The notes: generated from the sequence alone by a model not told the origin. Shown: positions 1 through 12,235, numbered from the stretch's first letter. The stretch is 64,000 nucleotides of DNA from Gonocerus acuteangulatus (GCA_946811695.1 OX328125.1:100052643-100116642); one strand, 5' to 3'. A program made the numbers and translations.

Positions 1-245
1 GTGTCTTCGCTCATGAATTGAATTGTTGGCCTCCCTGACTGTCCGTAGGCCAACCAAGCCTTTAATTCATTTATTAATGGGTACCTTGGTGCTAATGACC
101 TTAGCAGTCGATGCAGCAAGGGGAAAATAAGGCGGCCGGAGCACAGTACCGACCACACTATTTCCCTAGTGTGCCGTATGGTCACAAATCAGATACCTCT
201 ATAGTATCTGCCCCTCAAGACCCTTGTGGCCTGTTACAGGACTGA
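1..245 (+). repeat. tRNA-derived SINE (family 2), 5' truncated by window edge
   Basis: Only the tRNA-unrelated body and 3' end are present. They match the bodies of the full copies at 37823-38157 and 38171-38477, including the stretch around 'gtgtgccgtatggtca' and the end 'gcctgttacaggactgat'. The tRNA-like head lies to the left of the window. Confidence 0.8.
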
Positions 246-841
246 TATATTTTTTCTTTTTACTACTTTTGTGAATTTTCATGACTTTAAATGCAAATTT
301 CATGCCTATTAAAAATAAAATAATTCCACTTAATAATCAAAAGCCTTAACTTTTAGCTTAAAATTATTTGTGCCCTTACATGGAACTCTGAATATGAAAA
401 AAGACAAATACAACACAAACCAGAAGTACCAAGGAAAAATATTGACTTTATTAACGATTATGGCAATGATAAACGAAGTTATGACACGATAATTATCTAT
501 ATATCTATAGTTCATTTTGAGTAACTATACTAGAAAGTAATAGTTGACTATAAACCGCATCAAATTAATTTGTATTTTAAGATTATTTATTTATTAGTAC
601 AATGAAGCTTCACATGTTGAGCTTTAGCAATTATTCTAAATAGAACAAAATAGATGCACCAAAAAAAAAAAGGAGTACATTATTTTAGGTGGAACTTTCA
701 CTAATGAATACATCACAAGAATTACCTTCGTAAAAAATATAAATATTAGGCATGGGAATATACTCTAAATAGTGGCATTTATTTAAAATTATTTCATCTT
801 TATTTTAATAGTTTGAAAAACAATAGTAATAACAAGCTTAC

Positions 842-970
842 TTCATGGCAAACACAGTAGCCACATCTCAGTTCCAAACAATGACGGCAGAAGTAAAGCT
901 TCGACACCGGCTTCAAGGATCCACAAGTACATTCGTATTTCACATACTCCTTTTGTATTAAGTACGACAT
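842..970 (-). CDS. DCTN4: Dynactin subunit 4 (p62), first coding exon
   Basis: The ATG at 970-968 opens 43 codons that end at a strong donor (GTAAGC, 841-836) in phase 0. The peptide begins MSYLIQKEYV and carries seven cysteines (residues 14, 16, 28, 31, 36, 39, 41), including the run KLYFCRHCLELRCGYCVCHE. This is the expected N-terminal zinc-binding region of dynactin p62, a component of the pointed-end complex of dynactin, the dynein activator. The family continues after this point with a further Cys-rich block; its codons would lie beyond the intron, to the left of the window, and I see none of them in 1-840. The start is the first ATG, and nothing upstream extends the frame usefully. The exon is too short to stand out as an ORF. 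Family assignment rests on remembered motif similarity, not on a search. Confidence 0.85.
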
Positions 971-1490
971 ATTCTCGCTCTATATCGAGCCAAGAAACAT
1001 TAAAAGATTGCTTTAAATATTTGAAAGGACAATATCACATTCATGAAAGATCCACTCAAATAAGAGGTTTCAAACAGACTCAAATGACACGACGTTCCAA
1101 AGAGGATTGTTAATTTCAATGAGAATTCCTGTTGCGATGACGGTAGATTCACTTGGGAAACGACACTTTGGTAAGTATTTATCGTTAACTTACCAATTAT
1201 TCACGGGATCTTACTCAATAATTCACTAGACCTATCCAAATATTCACCTTACTATTCATATTAATACACATATTTTTTAAAAAAATGTTAAATGGCTTAT
1301 CCGGGGTAAAAAGGAAATAGCTCATACGACCTCGATCCAATAACAGCCAAAAATATGCAAACGTGTCTAGCTTTGTCTGTCTTCGTAGGGTCTAAAAACA
1401 TTTCTAACAGCTTGGTGTAAGGCTAAGGTTAGGACATTATATGGAAATAAATCTGTTCTGACAGGTAAGTCCAAAATACTACAACGCCAA
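971..1490. other. Region upstream of DCTN4, no feature seen
   Basis: This stretch should contain the 5' UTR and promoter of the minus-strand dynactin gene. I see no clear TATA box, initiator or CpG-rich block and no other gene. Confidence 0.4.
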
Positions 1491-1494
1491 TAGA

Positions 1495-1990
1495 CCCAGC
1501 TCCTTTTTGCGGGACACCACCGTCACTGTTCAAACAGACAATGTACCAATGGCTGAATGGAAGCAACAAAGCCTGTGGGAATCCCAAACACTAAGGCATA
1601 CTAAATAATTTATTACAAAGCCTTCTGGAGAACCTTAGTAGGAGCTGAAGCTGAACAGAGTGGAACTTCAGGAAGCTATTGGGATAGTTACAGGACATTG
1701 CAAGCTGAACAAGCACTTTCATAGGATGAAGATAGTCAACTCCCCCATCTGGTGATGGTGTGGAGCAGAAGAAGAGAGGCCAACACACATCATCCGTGAC
1801 TACGAGCGATTGGATCATTAACGATATACGTACTTTAGAGACACGATGGATACCAACCGTGACCCAAGGGAAATATCGATAAGGAGATTCCTGGATTATT
1901 GGAAGGTAGTACTCTGAAGAGACAACAACGGGCAGCACAATAGTTTGTACGACCGTGGTGCGCTGCCTTGAGGAGGGCAGCCCGATATTA
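1495..1990 (+). pseudogene. Non-LTR retrotransposon ORF2 C-terminal relic
   Basis: Plus-strand translation around 1660-1830 gives a broken reading with TGHCKLNKHFHRMKIVNSPI followed by WCGAEEERPTHIIRDYERL. That is the usual end of jockey/R1-type LINE ORF2: 'TGHC.LNKHL', then a Cys-His motif and 'E.PTHI'. The first Cys of the knuckle and several frames are lost, so it is dead. It resembles the end of the better copy at 21418-22385. Confidence 0.65.
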
Positions 1991-2148
1991 TTTTATTGTA
2001 ACGTAAGTCCAAAATCCTTGTCAGAACAAAACGGCTACACTCTGCGCGTTTCTGATATTTCTGCTGCTCTGCAAAGATGGAAGAATTTTATGAGTATTTA
2101 TTTCTTGAAAATCCGCTAATGCAGCTATTGTTGTTAAACGGTATAATA

Positions 2149-2360
2149 GGAGGCCCGGTGGCCGTGAGTGTTAAGGCGTGAACACTCAACACTCCGTGCC
2201 AAGGGTCGTGGGTTCGATTCCCACTAGGGGTGGTGGCTTTTCTTTGGAAAAAATAAATGGCATCAGCCCTATCCTGGCTAGAAAAGGGTGGTAACCTATA
2301 GATAACCCGTCCTAAAATTCTTAGTTAATAATAATGGACGTTAAAATTTAAATAAATAAA
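2149..2360 (+). repeat. tRNA-derived SINE (family 1)
   Basis: The head begins 'ggaggcccggtggccgtg' and carries a textbook pol III B box, 'ggttcgattcc' (2211-2221). The body contains 'ctatcctggctagaaaag', and the 3' end is 'ggacgttaaaatttaaat' followed by (aaat)n. Close relatives lie at 23704-23914 and 51106-51319, and a minus-strand relative at 23060-23200. Confidence 0.85.
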
Positions 2361-2408
2361 TTTATCTTGATAATTTTTTTCTGGGTAGTAGGAAACTTTT
2401 GTAGTGGC

Positions 2409-2625
2409 CTAGTTCATTTGTGTTATTGGGTAATTCCAATGTTTGTGATTCTGGTTCATTTTGAAGGGGATCAGGGGAAAAAGTAGTAGCTGAATTCTGG
2501 ATGTTTTTATCAAATGTTGTCTCGCTGCAATTATCGTTTTAGTCCACTTAGACCCCTTGATGATTTCTCCTAAGTCTCCACTCCGGTTTTTAATATTCTT
2601 GTTCAATTCCTTGACAAACGTGTCC
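2409..2625 (-). pseudogene. MADF-like (Harbinger accessory ORF) relic, tentative
   Basis: Minus-strand codons read RDTFVKELNKNIKNRSGDL and, after a lysine-rich piece, switch to a frame rich in Ser/Thr/Glu (SETTFDKNIQNSATTF). The 'RDTFVKEL' pattern resembles the middle of MADF/Myb-SANT-like proteins that accompany PIF/Harbinger transposases, and a Harbinger transposase piece lies 450 bp away. Assignment is by resemblance only. Confidence 0.35.
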
Positions 2626-2713
2626 CTCTAAACTCACCTCTTATTTTTGGCTTCTCCAACTGAAATAAGTGAAAAAAATGTATATATTTTTTTTATTGAA
2701 ACCGAGTACTAGG

Positions 2714-2895
2714 TTAAAGGCCAATTCACGCTAGACCGTGTCGGGTCCGGGCCGGGCCACGGTGAAACAATCACACCGGGATTTTCAATGGACTCGTTCA
2801 CGCTACACCGGGCCGAGTCCGTGTTTTTTGCGTGTGTGATTGCTTCACCGTGGCCCAGCCCGGACCCGACACGGTCTAGCGTGAATCGGCCTTAA
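2714..2895. mobile_element. GC-rich MITE with about 60-bp terminal inverted repeats
   Basis: TTAA at 2714-2717 and TTAA at 2892-2895 flank a 174-bp unit. Its ends are near-perfect inverted repeats: left starts AGGCCAATTCACGCTAGACC, right ends with the complement, with few mismatches over about 60 bp. It is strikingly GC- and CpG-rich against AT-rich surroundings. A TTAA duplication would suggest piggyBac-type mobilisation, but a Harbinger-type 3-bp target cannot be excluded. Confidence 0.8.
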
Positions 2896-3072
2896 TACTT
2901 TGAATTATTGTTTTAATGGATATGTTAATTTATTTATATAGTCATTGTTTCGTATTAAAAATATCCACAACTGGGATATCATCTCGAGTACTAACCTTCT
3001 CGTAGAGAATTTCACACTGTGCTATTCGAAACAGAGTTTACGAAACGTGCCATGCTATTTTGCGATAGACGT

Positions 3073-3183
3073 GTATATTTACATTCGACAGAGGAATGGA
3101 AACCCATGGTGAATGACTTCTACAACAAATAGAACTTTCCCAACTCCATCGGATGTGTAGATGGGAATCACATTAGCCTGTTT
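3073..3183 (+). pseudogene. PIF/Harbinger (HARBI1-like) transposase fragment
   Basis: The plus strand reads EEWKPMVNDFYNK, a stop (TAG where the family has Trp), then NFPNSIGCVDGNHISLF. This matches the conserved DDE block of Harbinger transposases, 'F...WNFPNCIGA.DGKHI', including its catalytic Asp. The rest of the transposase is unrecognisable. Dead relic. Confidence 0.75.
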
Positions 3184-3189
3184 AGCGGC

Positions 3190-4780
3190 GCCCCAATCAT
3201 TGTTTAGATTTAATATTGTTAACGTTTGCCTAGAGGCAACAATGGAGTTACTCTGGCTAGGTAACATTAGAACGCTGGAGGCAAATTTTAAATTCTATGT
3301 GATCATGAGCCAGAAATTAAGTCTCAAAATGACTGGGATTGAGAAGGGGTACGCAAAAAAGATGTTTTTAAATAAGGGGCTCCCCTGACTACTTTAGTTA
3401 AGAAACCCTACACTAAAGCTCTGACAGGTTAGTTGCAGTACTTTGGCGCCCTGCTCTTTTGATTTTATAATTCATCATCCCTACAAAAGTAAACAAAAAC
3501 ATCCAAGTTTTCCGGTACAGGATAAACTCAGTTTTGCAGATTCACTGCTAAGTTTAAATGGGCTCTCATCAGGCGAAATTACCTTCGTCAGTAATTGTTA
3601 GTAATATTCACTTAACATCTGCTGCAACCATTTCCATGAAAACTTAGTCAATATTACGTCAAGGTGACAAGTAAAGCGAATGAGATTTGCGTAGAGGAAA
3701 TCTTCAGGCTGCATCAGATGATTAAGATGCTGAAATTGTATTTCAAGTGAATACAAAAATAGAAGTGTTTTCTTACTATTGGTTGCAGCAAAACAACAAT
3801 TGTTTTTGAAGTAATCAAAAAATACTGCCTTAGATGGTACTTTTACCTACTTGTTGCCTGTTTTTATTTACAAATCTATTGATTAATTTAAGGCCTTGGA
3901 AAAGAAAGGGCGAATCTGAAAAATCGATTTTTTTTATTATTATTTTATTTTCTGAGTCAGAAAGATGAAGGTAACAACACGCTTCACCTTGTTTTTCTGT
4001 GTCACCTTCACCCAGGGCCGCCACATCTCAGAGCCTGGACCGGGACCAGATCACGCGGGCCCCCACTTCTCAGAGCCAGACTGAAAATTCTAGTACTTTG
4101 CTATAGGACTTTGGACATTTTAAAATGATTTTCAGCTTGAGTTTTGAACGAAATGAGAATAAAAGCCAACTATCGGTGCAGCAAAGGTCACTTTTGGTAC
4201 TTGTAGTTTTATAACGACTCCCAAAAAAATTCCCGCCTCCCGAAATATACTATTCTGGGACTGCACTTGTTTTGTCGTTTATGTACATTAAAACATTTAT
4301 AGATCCCATTCCAATACATACAAATTCATAACCTATACTTTTTTCCAATTAGCGAGGCCCGGCCCGGGACCACAGTACCCGGCTGTCCCCCCATCTGGCG
4401 GCCCTGCCTTTACTTCTCTCACGGGTTCAAGTTGAAGTGTACAGCACCATCATCTATGAAAAATTCAATTTCCGATTTCAAGAGTGAATCGCGGGTCTGA
4501 AACTCCCCTCCTGGCATTTTGTTACCCACAAATCTCTCGTATAAATCAAAATTAAAACATTGAATTTCAATTGATTTTTTTTTTCAATCAGCATTCTATA
4601 GAGTTATCATCTGCATTTGCTATCCTGAAACACTTCTAGAACATTGACCAACATCCGGATTTCGCCCTTTCTCTTGGTCCTGAAACATTTTTACTGATTT
4701 AGGGTAATGATTTGTATTACGCACACCAAGGAAAGTAGTTTTTACCTTTTATAGATGGAAATAATGTGTTTTTAGCAGGG
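3190..4780. other. AT-rich intergenic stretch, nothing identified
   Basis: No reading frame with recognisable domains and no clear repeat family was seen, apart from short runs of T and A. The interval could still hold the missing terminal exon of the receptor gene; I could not recognise one. Confidence 0.4.
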
Positions 4781-4781
4781 G

Positions 4782-5022
4782 TGCATATAGGAAATAATTT
4801 CGTGGGGGGGGGCTGGTAGTATTTGGATGTTATGGAATACTAACAATCTAGAACTTGGGATGGTTAGCCTACTAAAAAGCTATTACACCAACAAAAAAAA
4901 AAATGTTTTCTGAACTAAGTGATCTTATTTAATTTATTTTTAAGGTTTTTATGTCACATTTTTACCGCCTAAATCAACTTTTCAACTGGGGTGGGGCTGC
5001 CGCCCTCCCATCCCAATCGAAA
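4782..5022. mobile_element. Divergent copy of the 'gggcgtata' MITE family
   Basis: Shares with the copies at 16716-16927, 17088-17331 and 45629-45877 the segment around 'tatggaatactaacaatc', then 'tctattacacc'-like and 'ctaagtgatcttatttaat' segments, ending in a G/C-rich 'ggggctgccgccctcc' block. The terminal inverted repeat is degraded here. Confidence 0.6.
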
Positions 5023-5892
5023 TGTTGTTATTTAGTTTTGCATTGTAGCTACCTACTGTAGGATTGTTATTTTTTAAAAAAAGCCTTTCGGCAATTGTTA
5101 AAGGATAAAGAGGAAAAAAAAAGAGAAGAAATTTATTTATGATATTTTATACTTAAAAATAATACATGACTTTCTGAAATACATACAATTAGAGTATTAA
5201 CATTGCTGGAATTTTCTAAAGTTTTTGTTTCAGTTTGTAAACATTAAAAATATTGTACAACTGATTTTTTAACTGTAAATGAGAAATAACACGAAAAACA
5301 GTAAATACTAACAAATATAAAAATCATTTTGATATAAATTTAGTAAAAAAAGTAACAAAATATTTTGAGCTAAACAACATAACAATATTTTGGAATATAT
5401 GCTTACTTCCATACAATTAACATTATAAAAAATTGTCCTTCTACATACAGCCAAAAACCCACATTTTATAATTTCGGATTATCTAATCATTCTTAACAAT
5501 ATCAATATCTCCCATAACTTACAATAACAATATTAATAACAAATCTATTCAACATATATTCCAATAAAATGTATCAGTAATATAAATACAATATACAATT
5601 TATACAATAACAGGACGTCTGTTAGACTTCCTATATAGGCGCAGTTTTTTGATCAACTGTTTTCGCTACGTTGAATTACAGTTTGTTTTTTTCAGTACCA
5701 AACCATCATTTTGCCGTTTTGGTGATGTTTGTGTCTGCTTGGAGATTCGACCAGATAGTGTTGTTATTTCTGTCATTGAACTCCGTTCTTGGTGCAATCT
5801 CATTAGCGACTCTGAGGTTACTGGAAAATGTATACTATGTTAATATTTCAATATTTCCTTATGAATTGTTTAGTCTATATAATATATAGACT

Positions 5893-5895
<3 letters not shown>
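5023..5895. other. AT-rich intergenic stretch, nothing identified
   Basis: Very AT-rich sequence with many ATT/AAT runs. Short open frames exist, but none looks like a gene. Confidence 0.4.

Positions 5896-5966
<71 letters not shown>
5896..5966. repeat. (TA)n microsatellite
   Basis: Uninterrupted TA dinucleotides for about 70 bp. Confidence 0.97.
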
Positions 5967-5969
<3 letters not shown>

Positions 5970-6277
5970 GATATAAAAAATAGGTTTCTGGGAATTAATT
6001 ATTATTTAATTTGTAAACAGTGGAAATTATTTGATTAGTTGGAGTACTTCATAGGTTATTGAGAGTTGTTAATTTTTAACATCTAATCAACAATTGTGCT
6101 ATTGACGCCTGGCTATCTACAGGTTTCCACCTTTTTATAATGCCAACAGCAGTTGGTCGGTAACCCATTGAGGTATTGGCCACGCCCGGCGTTGCTTAAG
6201 TTGGCAATGGCTGGAAGTTCTTAATATTACTATGTTCAAAATTTAAATTTTACCTTAAATAATTTCTTTGTCATATC

Positions 6278-6280
<3 letters not shown>

Positions 6281-6347
<67 letters not shown>
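6281..6347. repeat. poly(A) tract of about 67 bp
   Basis: Uninterrupted adenines. I see no SINE body or target duplication beside it, so it may be an isolated homopolymer or the tail of an unrecognised retroposon. Confidence 0.95.
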
Positions 6348-6352
<5 letters not shown>

Positions 6353-7101
6353 TTATTTCAAAAACAGAGATGTCTTAAAATTGATTTATGGTAAAATTTC
6401 AATTTTATTACATATTTTTGGACTGAGGGTTTTAAATGTAAAAGAAAAATATGGGGTTTTTGTTATATAATATTACAGACCTTTATTTTTCAAAAATATG
6501 TAATTTCAAAAAATATATTTGTTAGAAAAAAGTAATAATTTAGAATCTGCTTTATAACTGTAATTGATTCGGAATACTTAATATTCCTTATAGAAAATGA
6601 TTGCGCCATTAAACAAATAAACAGAACGGAGCCTAACAAAATGTTTTTTTAGACATTTTATGTGAAAAGTTATTGGTAATTTGAAAAAATTACACAAATA
6701 TAAAAATTGGACTCATTGACAATGTTCTAGATTAATTAAGTAGGATTTTGATACTTATATTATAGTTAATATAATTAGTTCTTACGATTGGAGTTGACAG
6801 GAGTGTTTTATACTTCCTTGATGTTTAATAATGTTAAAAACTAGTCATTAAAATAAATTATGAAGATACCATATTTTGGAAACAATAACACTTAAATGAA
6901 GTGAAAAAATTCATTATCATATAAGGCTCAGCGTCGGCCCTTGTATATGTGATGTATATGAAGCCTGGTAGCCTAATTGCAATTTTTAGCCACCTGCTGA
7001 AAAACTTGAGAATCTGATCTGAGAAAGTAAGCAGGCTTTGAATAAGTCAGTTCATTAATACAAGTAAATTATGGTTTCATATTTGAAGAAGTTTGCCTTA
7101 C

Positions 7102-7231
7102 CAATAGGATGTGCGACAGGGAGTGCTCCTACTACAACACTGGCTGAAGTACCTGATTTGATGGCACTCCTCTTCGATGCCATCATACTTTGGCGAACAT
7201 TTCTTTCCGGCTTTACTAGGATTATGTACAA
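7102..7231 (-). CDS. mGluR: Metabotropic glutamate receptor, exon 12 (start of cytoplasmic tail)
   Basis: 130 bp: acceptor TTTTCAG before 7231, donor GTAAGG at 7101-7096, phase 0 in and phase 1 out. It encodes the very end of TM7 and the first part of the intracellular tail: LYIILVKPERNVRQSMMASK, then a Ser/Ala/Val-rich stretch ending VAHPIG. The 'LYIIL..PERNVRQSMM' signature is diagnostic of the receptor family. The intron to exon 11 is only 75 bp. Reading through the donor would give a stop about 14 codons later (TAG/TAA near 7055), so either a further tail exon lies in 971-7100 or a short readthrough tail is made. No such exon was recognised. Confidence 0.93.
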
Positions 7232-7306
7232 CTGAAAATAAATGTTTAATATTTTATTAAGTTCAAAGGACAAACGTATTTCAGAATTTGTCAAATACAA
7301 GCTCAC

Positions 7307-7458
7307 CTTAGGCGAGAAGAGGCATATGACTGTAACACTCGCACTCAGGCTGATCGTTACAGACATGCTTGTTATCCTGAGAGGCATATGATTCGCTGTT
7401 GCGAAATACAATGGGACAAATGCCAGCCATATTATACACGTTGTGTACATTGTAAAAC
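7307..7458 (-). CDS. mGluR: Metabotropic glutamate receptor, exon 11 (TM6-TM7)
   Basis: 152 bp: acceptor TGTTTTAG before 7458, donor GTGAGC after 7307, phase 1 in and phase 0 out. It encodes FTMYTTCIIWLAFVPLYFAT (TM6), a short extracellular loop, and SMSVTISLSASVTVICLFSP (TM7), ending in PK just before the family's LYIIL. These two helices line the allosteric pocket and relay activation to the G protein in class C receptors. The sequence is intact and strongly conserved. Confidence 0.95.
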
Positions 7459-7607
7459 CTAAAACAGCAATTTTAAAGAGATAATCAAATGTTGATTGTG
7501 GACAAGTGCTTTGGAATTTCAGGATACTGAGATGGGTTGAGGCTTTTTCTCTTCAAATAAACACCAAGGTTTAATATAATTTTTTATTGCAATATATTTA
7601 TTTTATC

Positions 7608-7880
7608 CAACGCCCGTCAGTGGCAGTTGAGCCATTTCACGCCGAGCCTCCCAGTATCGCTCAGTGAGGCCAGGAAAATGGATGATTTTGGGACAGATGA
7701 GGAGGGGACTTCCCACCATGCTTCCGGTTGAACAGAGAAGGCGAATGTCTGAGTCTGCTAAGCCTAGGAGATAGAGGTGGGCCTGCAGGTAGTCGCGTCC
7801 AGTTCCCAGGCGGAATCTTGCAACAGCTTTGCTTCTGCTCAGATCGTCAGGAATGTGACCTCAGGTTTTCCCACATTTTT
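7608..7880 (-). pseudogene. Non-LTR retrotransposon ORF2 C-terminus, in receptor intron
   Basis: A minus-strand frame reads PDDLSRSKAVARFRLGTGRD, then YLQAHLYLLGLADSD, then LTERYWEARREMAQLP and a TAA, followed by an A-rich 3' end. The 'VA.FRL.TGHD.L..HL..lgl' and 'YWEARR.M' signatures are those of LINE ORF2 tails found widely in insects. The fragment has no in-frame stop over about 80 codons but lacks everything upstream (5' truncation). It lies in the 984-bp intron between receptor exons 10 and 11, in the same orientation as the gene. Confidence 0.8.
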
Positions 7881-8442
7881 CCTGTGCTGAAGCTTTTTAG
7901 GAGTTCCTTAGTATGTCTTTATATCGTAATATAAAGATCTGTCATATTAAGTATGGCAACTCTCTTGTCAAGATTGCATTATTCAAAATGAAAATTACAA
8001 TAATTGGATAGCAGAATGAAATATACTTTTTCACTTATTAGATAAAAGATCGACATATATAAAAGCATGAATTAATAAATATAATTTCTTCATTCCCACT
8101 CTACTAATTTTGCACCTTTAGTGCATAATCAGGAGGTAAACTTAAAACTTTTCTTAAGATTTTCAGGTATATTTTTAAATCTCACAAAACCAGTTGGAAA
8201 ATGGTAGTAAATGCCTAGCGTATATTCGAAAGCTCATTAAATATTCTTCAGAAACCGTTTTAAGCAGTTTTTGATAGAATGAAAATTACAGCTTCTCAGG
8301 CCCGTCTTTTGTTATCTTATACCATAATAAATGGATATTATACTTACTCCTTAATATTTATGGTTATAATTGTAGTTATTTTAAATAGAGTACAAATTTT
8401 CTTTAAATTCAGCAATAAAAAAATAATTCGATACATATTTAC

Positions 8443-8656
8443 CAATGTGTTTTGATTCGTTGAAGGCTTCTGGAATATTTCGTGTCAAAACTGCATAGAT
8501 CGTGCAGACAACAATAAGAAGTATAGGGTAAGCGAATGCTATCATGTAAGATGCATCTATATAAGAAGAACAGACCAAAAGGTTGTCTTCCCTCGTTGGG
8601 TAGTGATAAATGGCCTTCGGAGGAGAAACGAGCATCCAGAGAACATTGATTATTAC
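8443..8656 (-). CDS. mGluR: Metabotropic glutamate receptor, exon 10 (TM4-TM5)
   Basis: 214 bp: acceptor TTTTTAG before 8656, donor GTAAAT after 8443, phase 0 in and phase 1 out. It encodes the end of TM4 (VIINVLWMLV), the second extracellular loop with the conserved Cys (NLLVCSSYIDASY), TM5 (MIAFAYPILLIVVCTIYAVL) and the third intracellular loop TRNIPEAFNESKHIG. That loop is nearly invariant in this receptor family and contacts the G protein. No disruption seen. Confidence 0.95.
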
Positions 8657-8844
8657 CTAAAAACAAATGATTTTATTATTACTGAAAAAAAAGATGAATT
8701 AATCAGCTAATACACTATGATAGCTAAAAAAAAGGAGGAATGAACAAAAAAAAAGTACATATTTATATTAATTATAGATTATTATTATTCTCAATAAAAA
8801 TCATTGATTTTTTTGCATCACTTTATTTACAAACTATACTTATT

Positions 8845-9720
8845 ACTGACTAGCTTTGCCCACAACTTCATCTATGTGGTCTTCTACCCCCCCCCCCCCC
8901 ACTTTTTTCCCTCTTCACACTCTATTTAATATCTGTTATATTACCGTATTGTTATTGTGAAATATATTATATAAAACATGTTATTGTTATTATTAATTAG
9001 CTCACTAATGTACTAGCTATACTCATAAAATGTACTGACTTGTTATATATACAATGTGCAAAAAGTATTTTGTAATATCTTGATGTATGTTAAAGAGCAA
9101 GTCGCCAAAAGTTGCGAAACTCTTAATAAATAAATATCAAATCATCTATGTGGAATAGTGATTTTGGGCTATTATTTATATTAATCGTCATCACAAAACA
9201 TAATTGTTTGCAATGAGAGGAATCCGAGGAATGAAAAAATCCCCTCCTAAATAACCGATTTAGTATATTTTTACATTACATTTTTCTATTAAGATGACCA
9301 CAAAAAATGCCGAGTTTTGTTGAAATATAACAAAATGTCGGCTGATAGTGGTAAATTGGTAATTTGGGTCCAGAAGAAACCCCCTTCCTAATGAACCGAT
9401 TAAGTTTATTTTTATGAAATAAACACTAAATGTAAAGTGAAGGTTACCACAATATATTAGTGAAAACCGCATCTAAATTGGATAAGCCGTTTCTGAGATT
9501 AGCATGCACAGAAAAACAGACAAAAATTATAACAATCATAGTTTTGGGTTCTATTGTGTTGATAAAGGCCCGCAGTAATATTTTTTCTTATATATCTTCC
9601 TTGTACAGGCGGGGATCTGTTACATGCTTATTATATGTATATGTATAGATTTATATACTTTTAAAATATTTTTAAGAAATGAAATTTCTACAAAATGATC
9701 AAAATATCAATAAACCTTGA
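8845..9720. repeat. Unclassified dispersed repeat
   Basis: Begins near 'gactagctttgcccacaact' and includes 'aataaccgatttagtatatt' and 'gataagccgtttctgagatt', phrases typical of dispersed non-coding repeats in arthropod genomes. The phrase 'ccgatttagtttatttttac' recurs at 11380-11560 and 54600-54760, so the piece is shared with the Helitron-like family. A C-run of 14 sits at 8887-8900. Confidence 0.5.
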
Positions 9721-9754
9721 AAATGTCTGTGACTCTGATTGACAAAGATACTTT

Positions 9755-9869
9755 TAGTGTTTTTCCTCCTTCCCTCCGGGGAGGAAACCTGCTTATGATG
9801 ATGACGGAAAAAGTGTAGACTAGAAAATCTCATATTTCAGAACTCTCAGTGGCTCACATATGTCTGTGC

Positions 9870-9937
<68 letters not shown>

Positions 9938-10150
9938 ATGAAGTTCGTTGCCGAATTCGCCTACTGGAACCTTATTTTTTTCTGCGAAATTCATGTAAAA
10001 ATCATAGATTTTATGACTTTTGCTTTATAGGCTTCTTGGTACATATTTAATAGGTAAATATATACGAGGAATCAAATGAAATAATTTTCAAGGCCATTAC
10101 TAGAACTGTTTTTTGAGAAAAGTGGAAAAACCTCTGTTGATCTTTCCCGT
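9755..10150 (+). mobile_element. Helitron-like repeat, divergent copy with (TA)n core
   Basis: Starts with a hairpin-like end 'tcctccttccctccggggag', continues with a block matching 'gactagaaaatctcatattt', then (TA)n at 9871-9929, then 'aaattcatgtaaaaatcata'. Same layout as the copies at 42671, 46394 and 55846. Confidence 0.5.
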
Positions 10151-10476
10151 CTATCTGAACATGCTATAGTATAAAATATACACAAAGTAAATTTACTATT
10201 AAACTAGTGCAGAATTTATCATATTCTATTTATAAATACACAGGCGTACACAATTACAACATTGACCCTCATATATTTGAACAAGCATACTTTTGAGAAT
10301 ACAAATGACCTCATCAAAATGTTGAGAGGAATATTACTGCCGTATAGTGAGTTAAGACACATAATACCTTAATTAGACCTAGAGGAGAGTTATGGAGAGT
10401 GAGAGAATGAAACAATTTGATAAAGTGAATATTTTACTTTCTCCCTGTGAGTTAATTGAAAAAATAATCAAATTAC

Positions 10477-10639
10477 CTGTATACTGATGAGGAAAGTGCA
10501 TATTATTATTTGAGACTTTGGTGATATGAAGCTTGGCCTTTTTGTAGTACGTTTCCCAGCTTTGAATATCCGAGCTATTCTATTGGTTTTCGTAAAAAGT
10601 GCAGCATAAACAACTGTAAAACAAAATCCTGCTCCAAAC
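10477..10639 (-). CDS. mGluR: Metabotropic glutamate receptor, exon 9 (TM3 and second intracellular loop)
   Basis: 163 bp: acceptor GGTTCCAG before 10639, donor GTAATT after 10477, phase 2 in and phase 0 out. It encodes FGAGFCFTVVYAALFTKTNR (TM3, with the Cys that pairs with ECL2), IARIFKAGKRTTKRPSFISP (second intracellular loop, main G-protein contact) and the beginning of TM4. The intron to exon 8 is 86 bp. Fully open and conserved. Confidence 0.95.
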
Positions 10640-10725
10640 CTGGAACCATAAGAAAGTGTTAACTTTTTCTCCTTACCAAATTTATAAAAATAATTCAACT
10701 TATATATTAAAGCTGTAATAGTTAC

Positions 10726-10958
10726 CTCTGGATTCCACACACTATGTCCGAAGGCCTAATAACGAGAGCGAAGGTAACCGAATAGCACAGAAGTATCCCA
10801 GAAAGCAAGACATAACTGAGCTCACGACCGGCAGCTTTTACTATTGGAGTATTGTTGTTTCGTGCAAATACTGTAACCACGAAGAGTGTGGCAATTATGC
10901 CAACGAGAGATAGCGACATTGCTCCGATTGCCCAGCCTGATTCCACTCGAAGGTACAC
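10726..10958 (-). CDS. mGluR: Metabotropic glutamate receptor, exon 8 (TM1-TM2)
   Basis: 233 bp: acceptor CTCTTGCAG before 10958, donor GTAACT after 10726, phase 0 in and phase 2 out. It encodes VYLRVESGWAIGAMSLSLVG and the rest of TM1, the short first intracellular loop (ARNNNTPIVKAAGRE), TM2 (LSYVLLSGILLCYSVTFALV) and the loop RPSDIVCGIQ leading into TM3. The 'TPIVKA.GRELSYVLL.GI' run is a hallmark of metabotropic glutamate receptors. Confidence 0.95.
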
Positions 10959-11220
10959 CTGCAAGAGAAAAAAAAAGTCCGTCACGCAGGAGCTGCATAA
11001 CTAAGCACTTTCCTCAAAATTTTTGTAGTGTAGACTACATTACTGAATAATTTGCTGTAAATAACCTATATAAATAAAATAAAAACGTGAATAGTTATGC
11101 TTATTTACATTTCTCATGAGAACTGTTCAATTATTAATTTTGTAAATAATTTGCTTCCAGAGTTATGTTAATACATGATACTGTACTATTTAATAAATAC
11201 ACAAAAACTTCATTTTCCGA

Positions 11221-12235
<1,015 letters not shown>

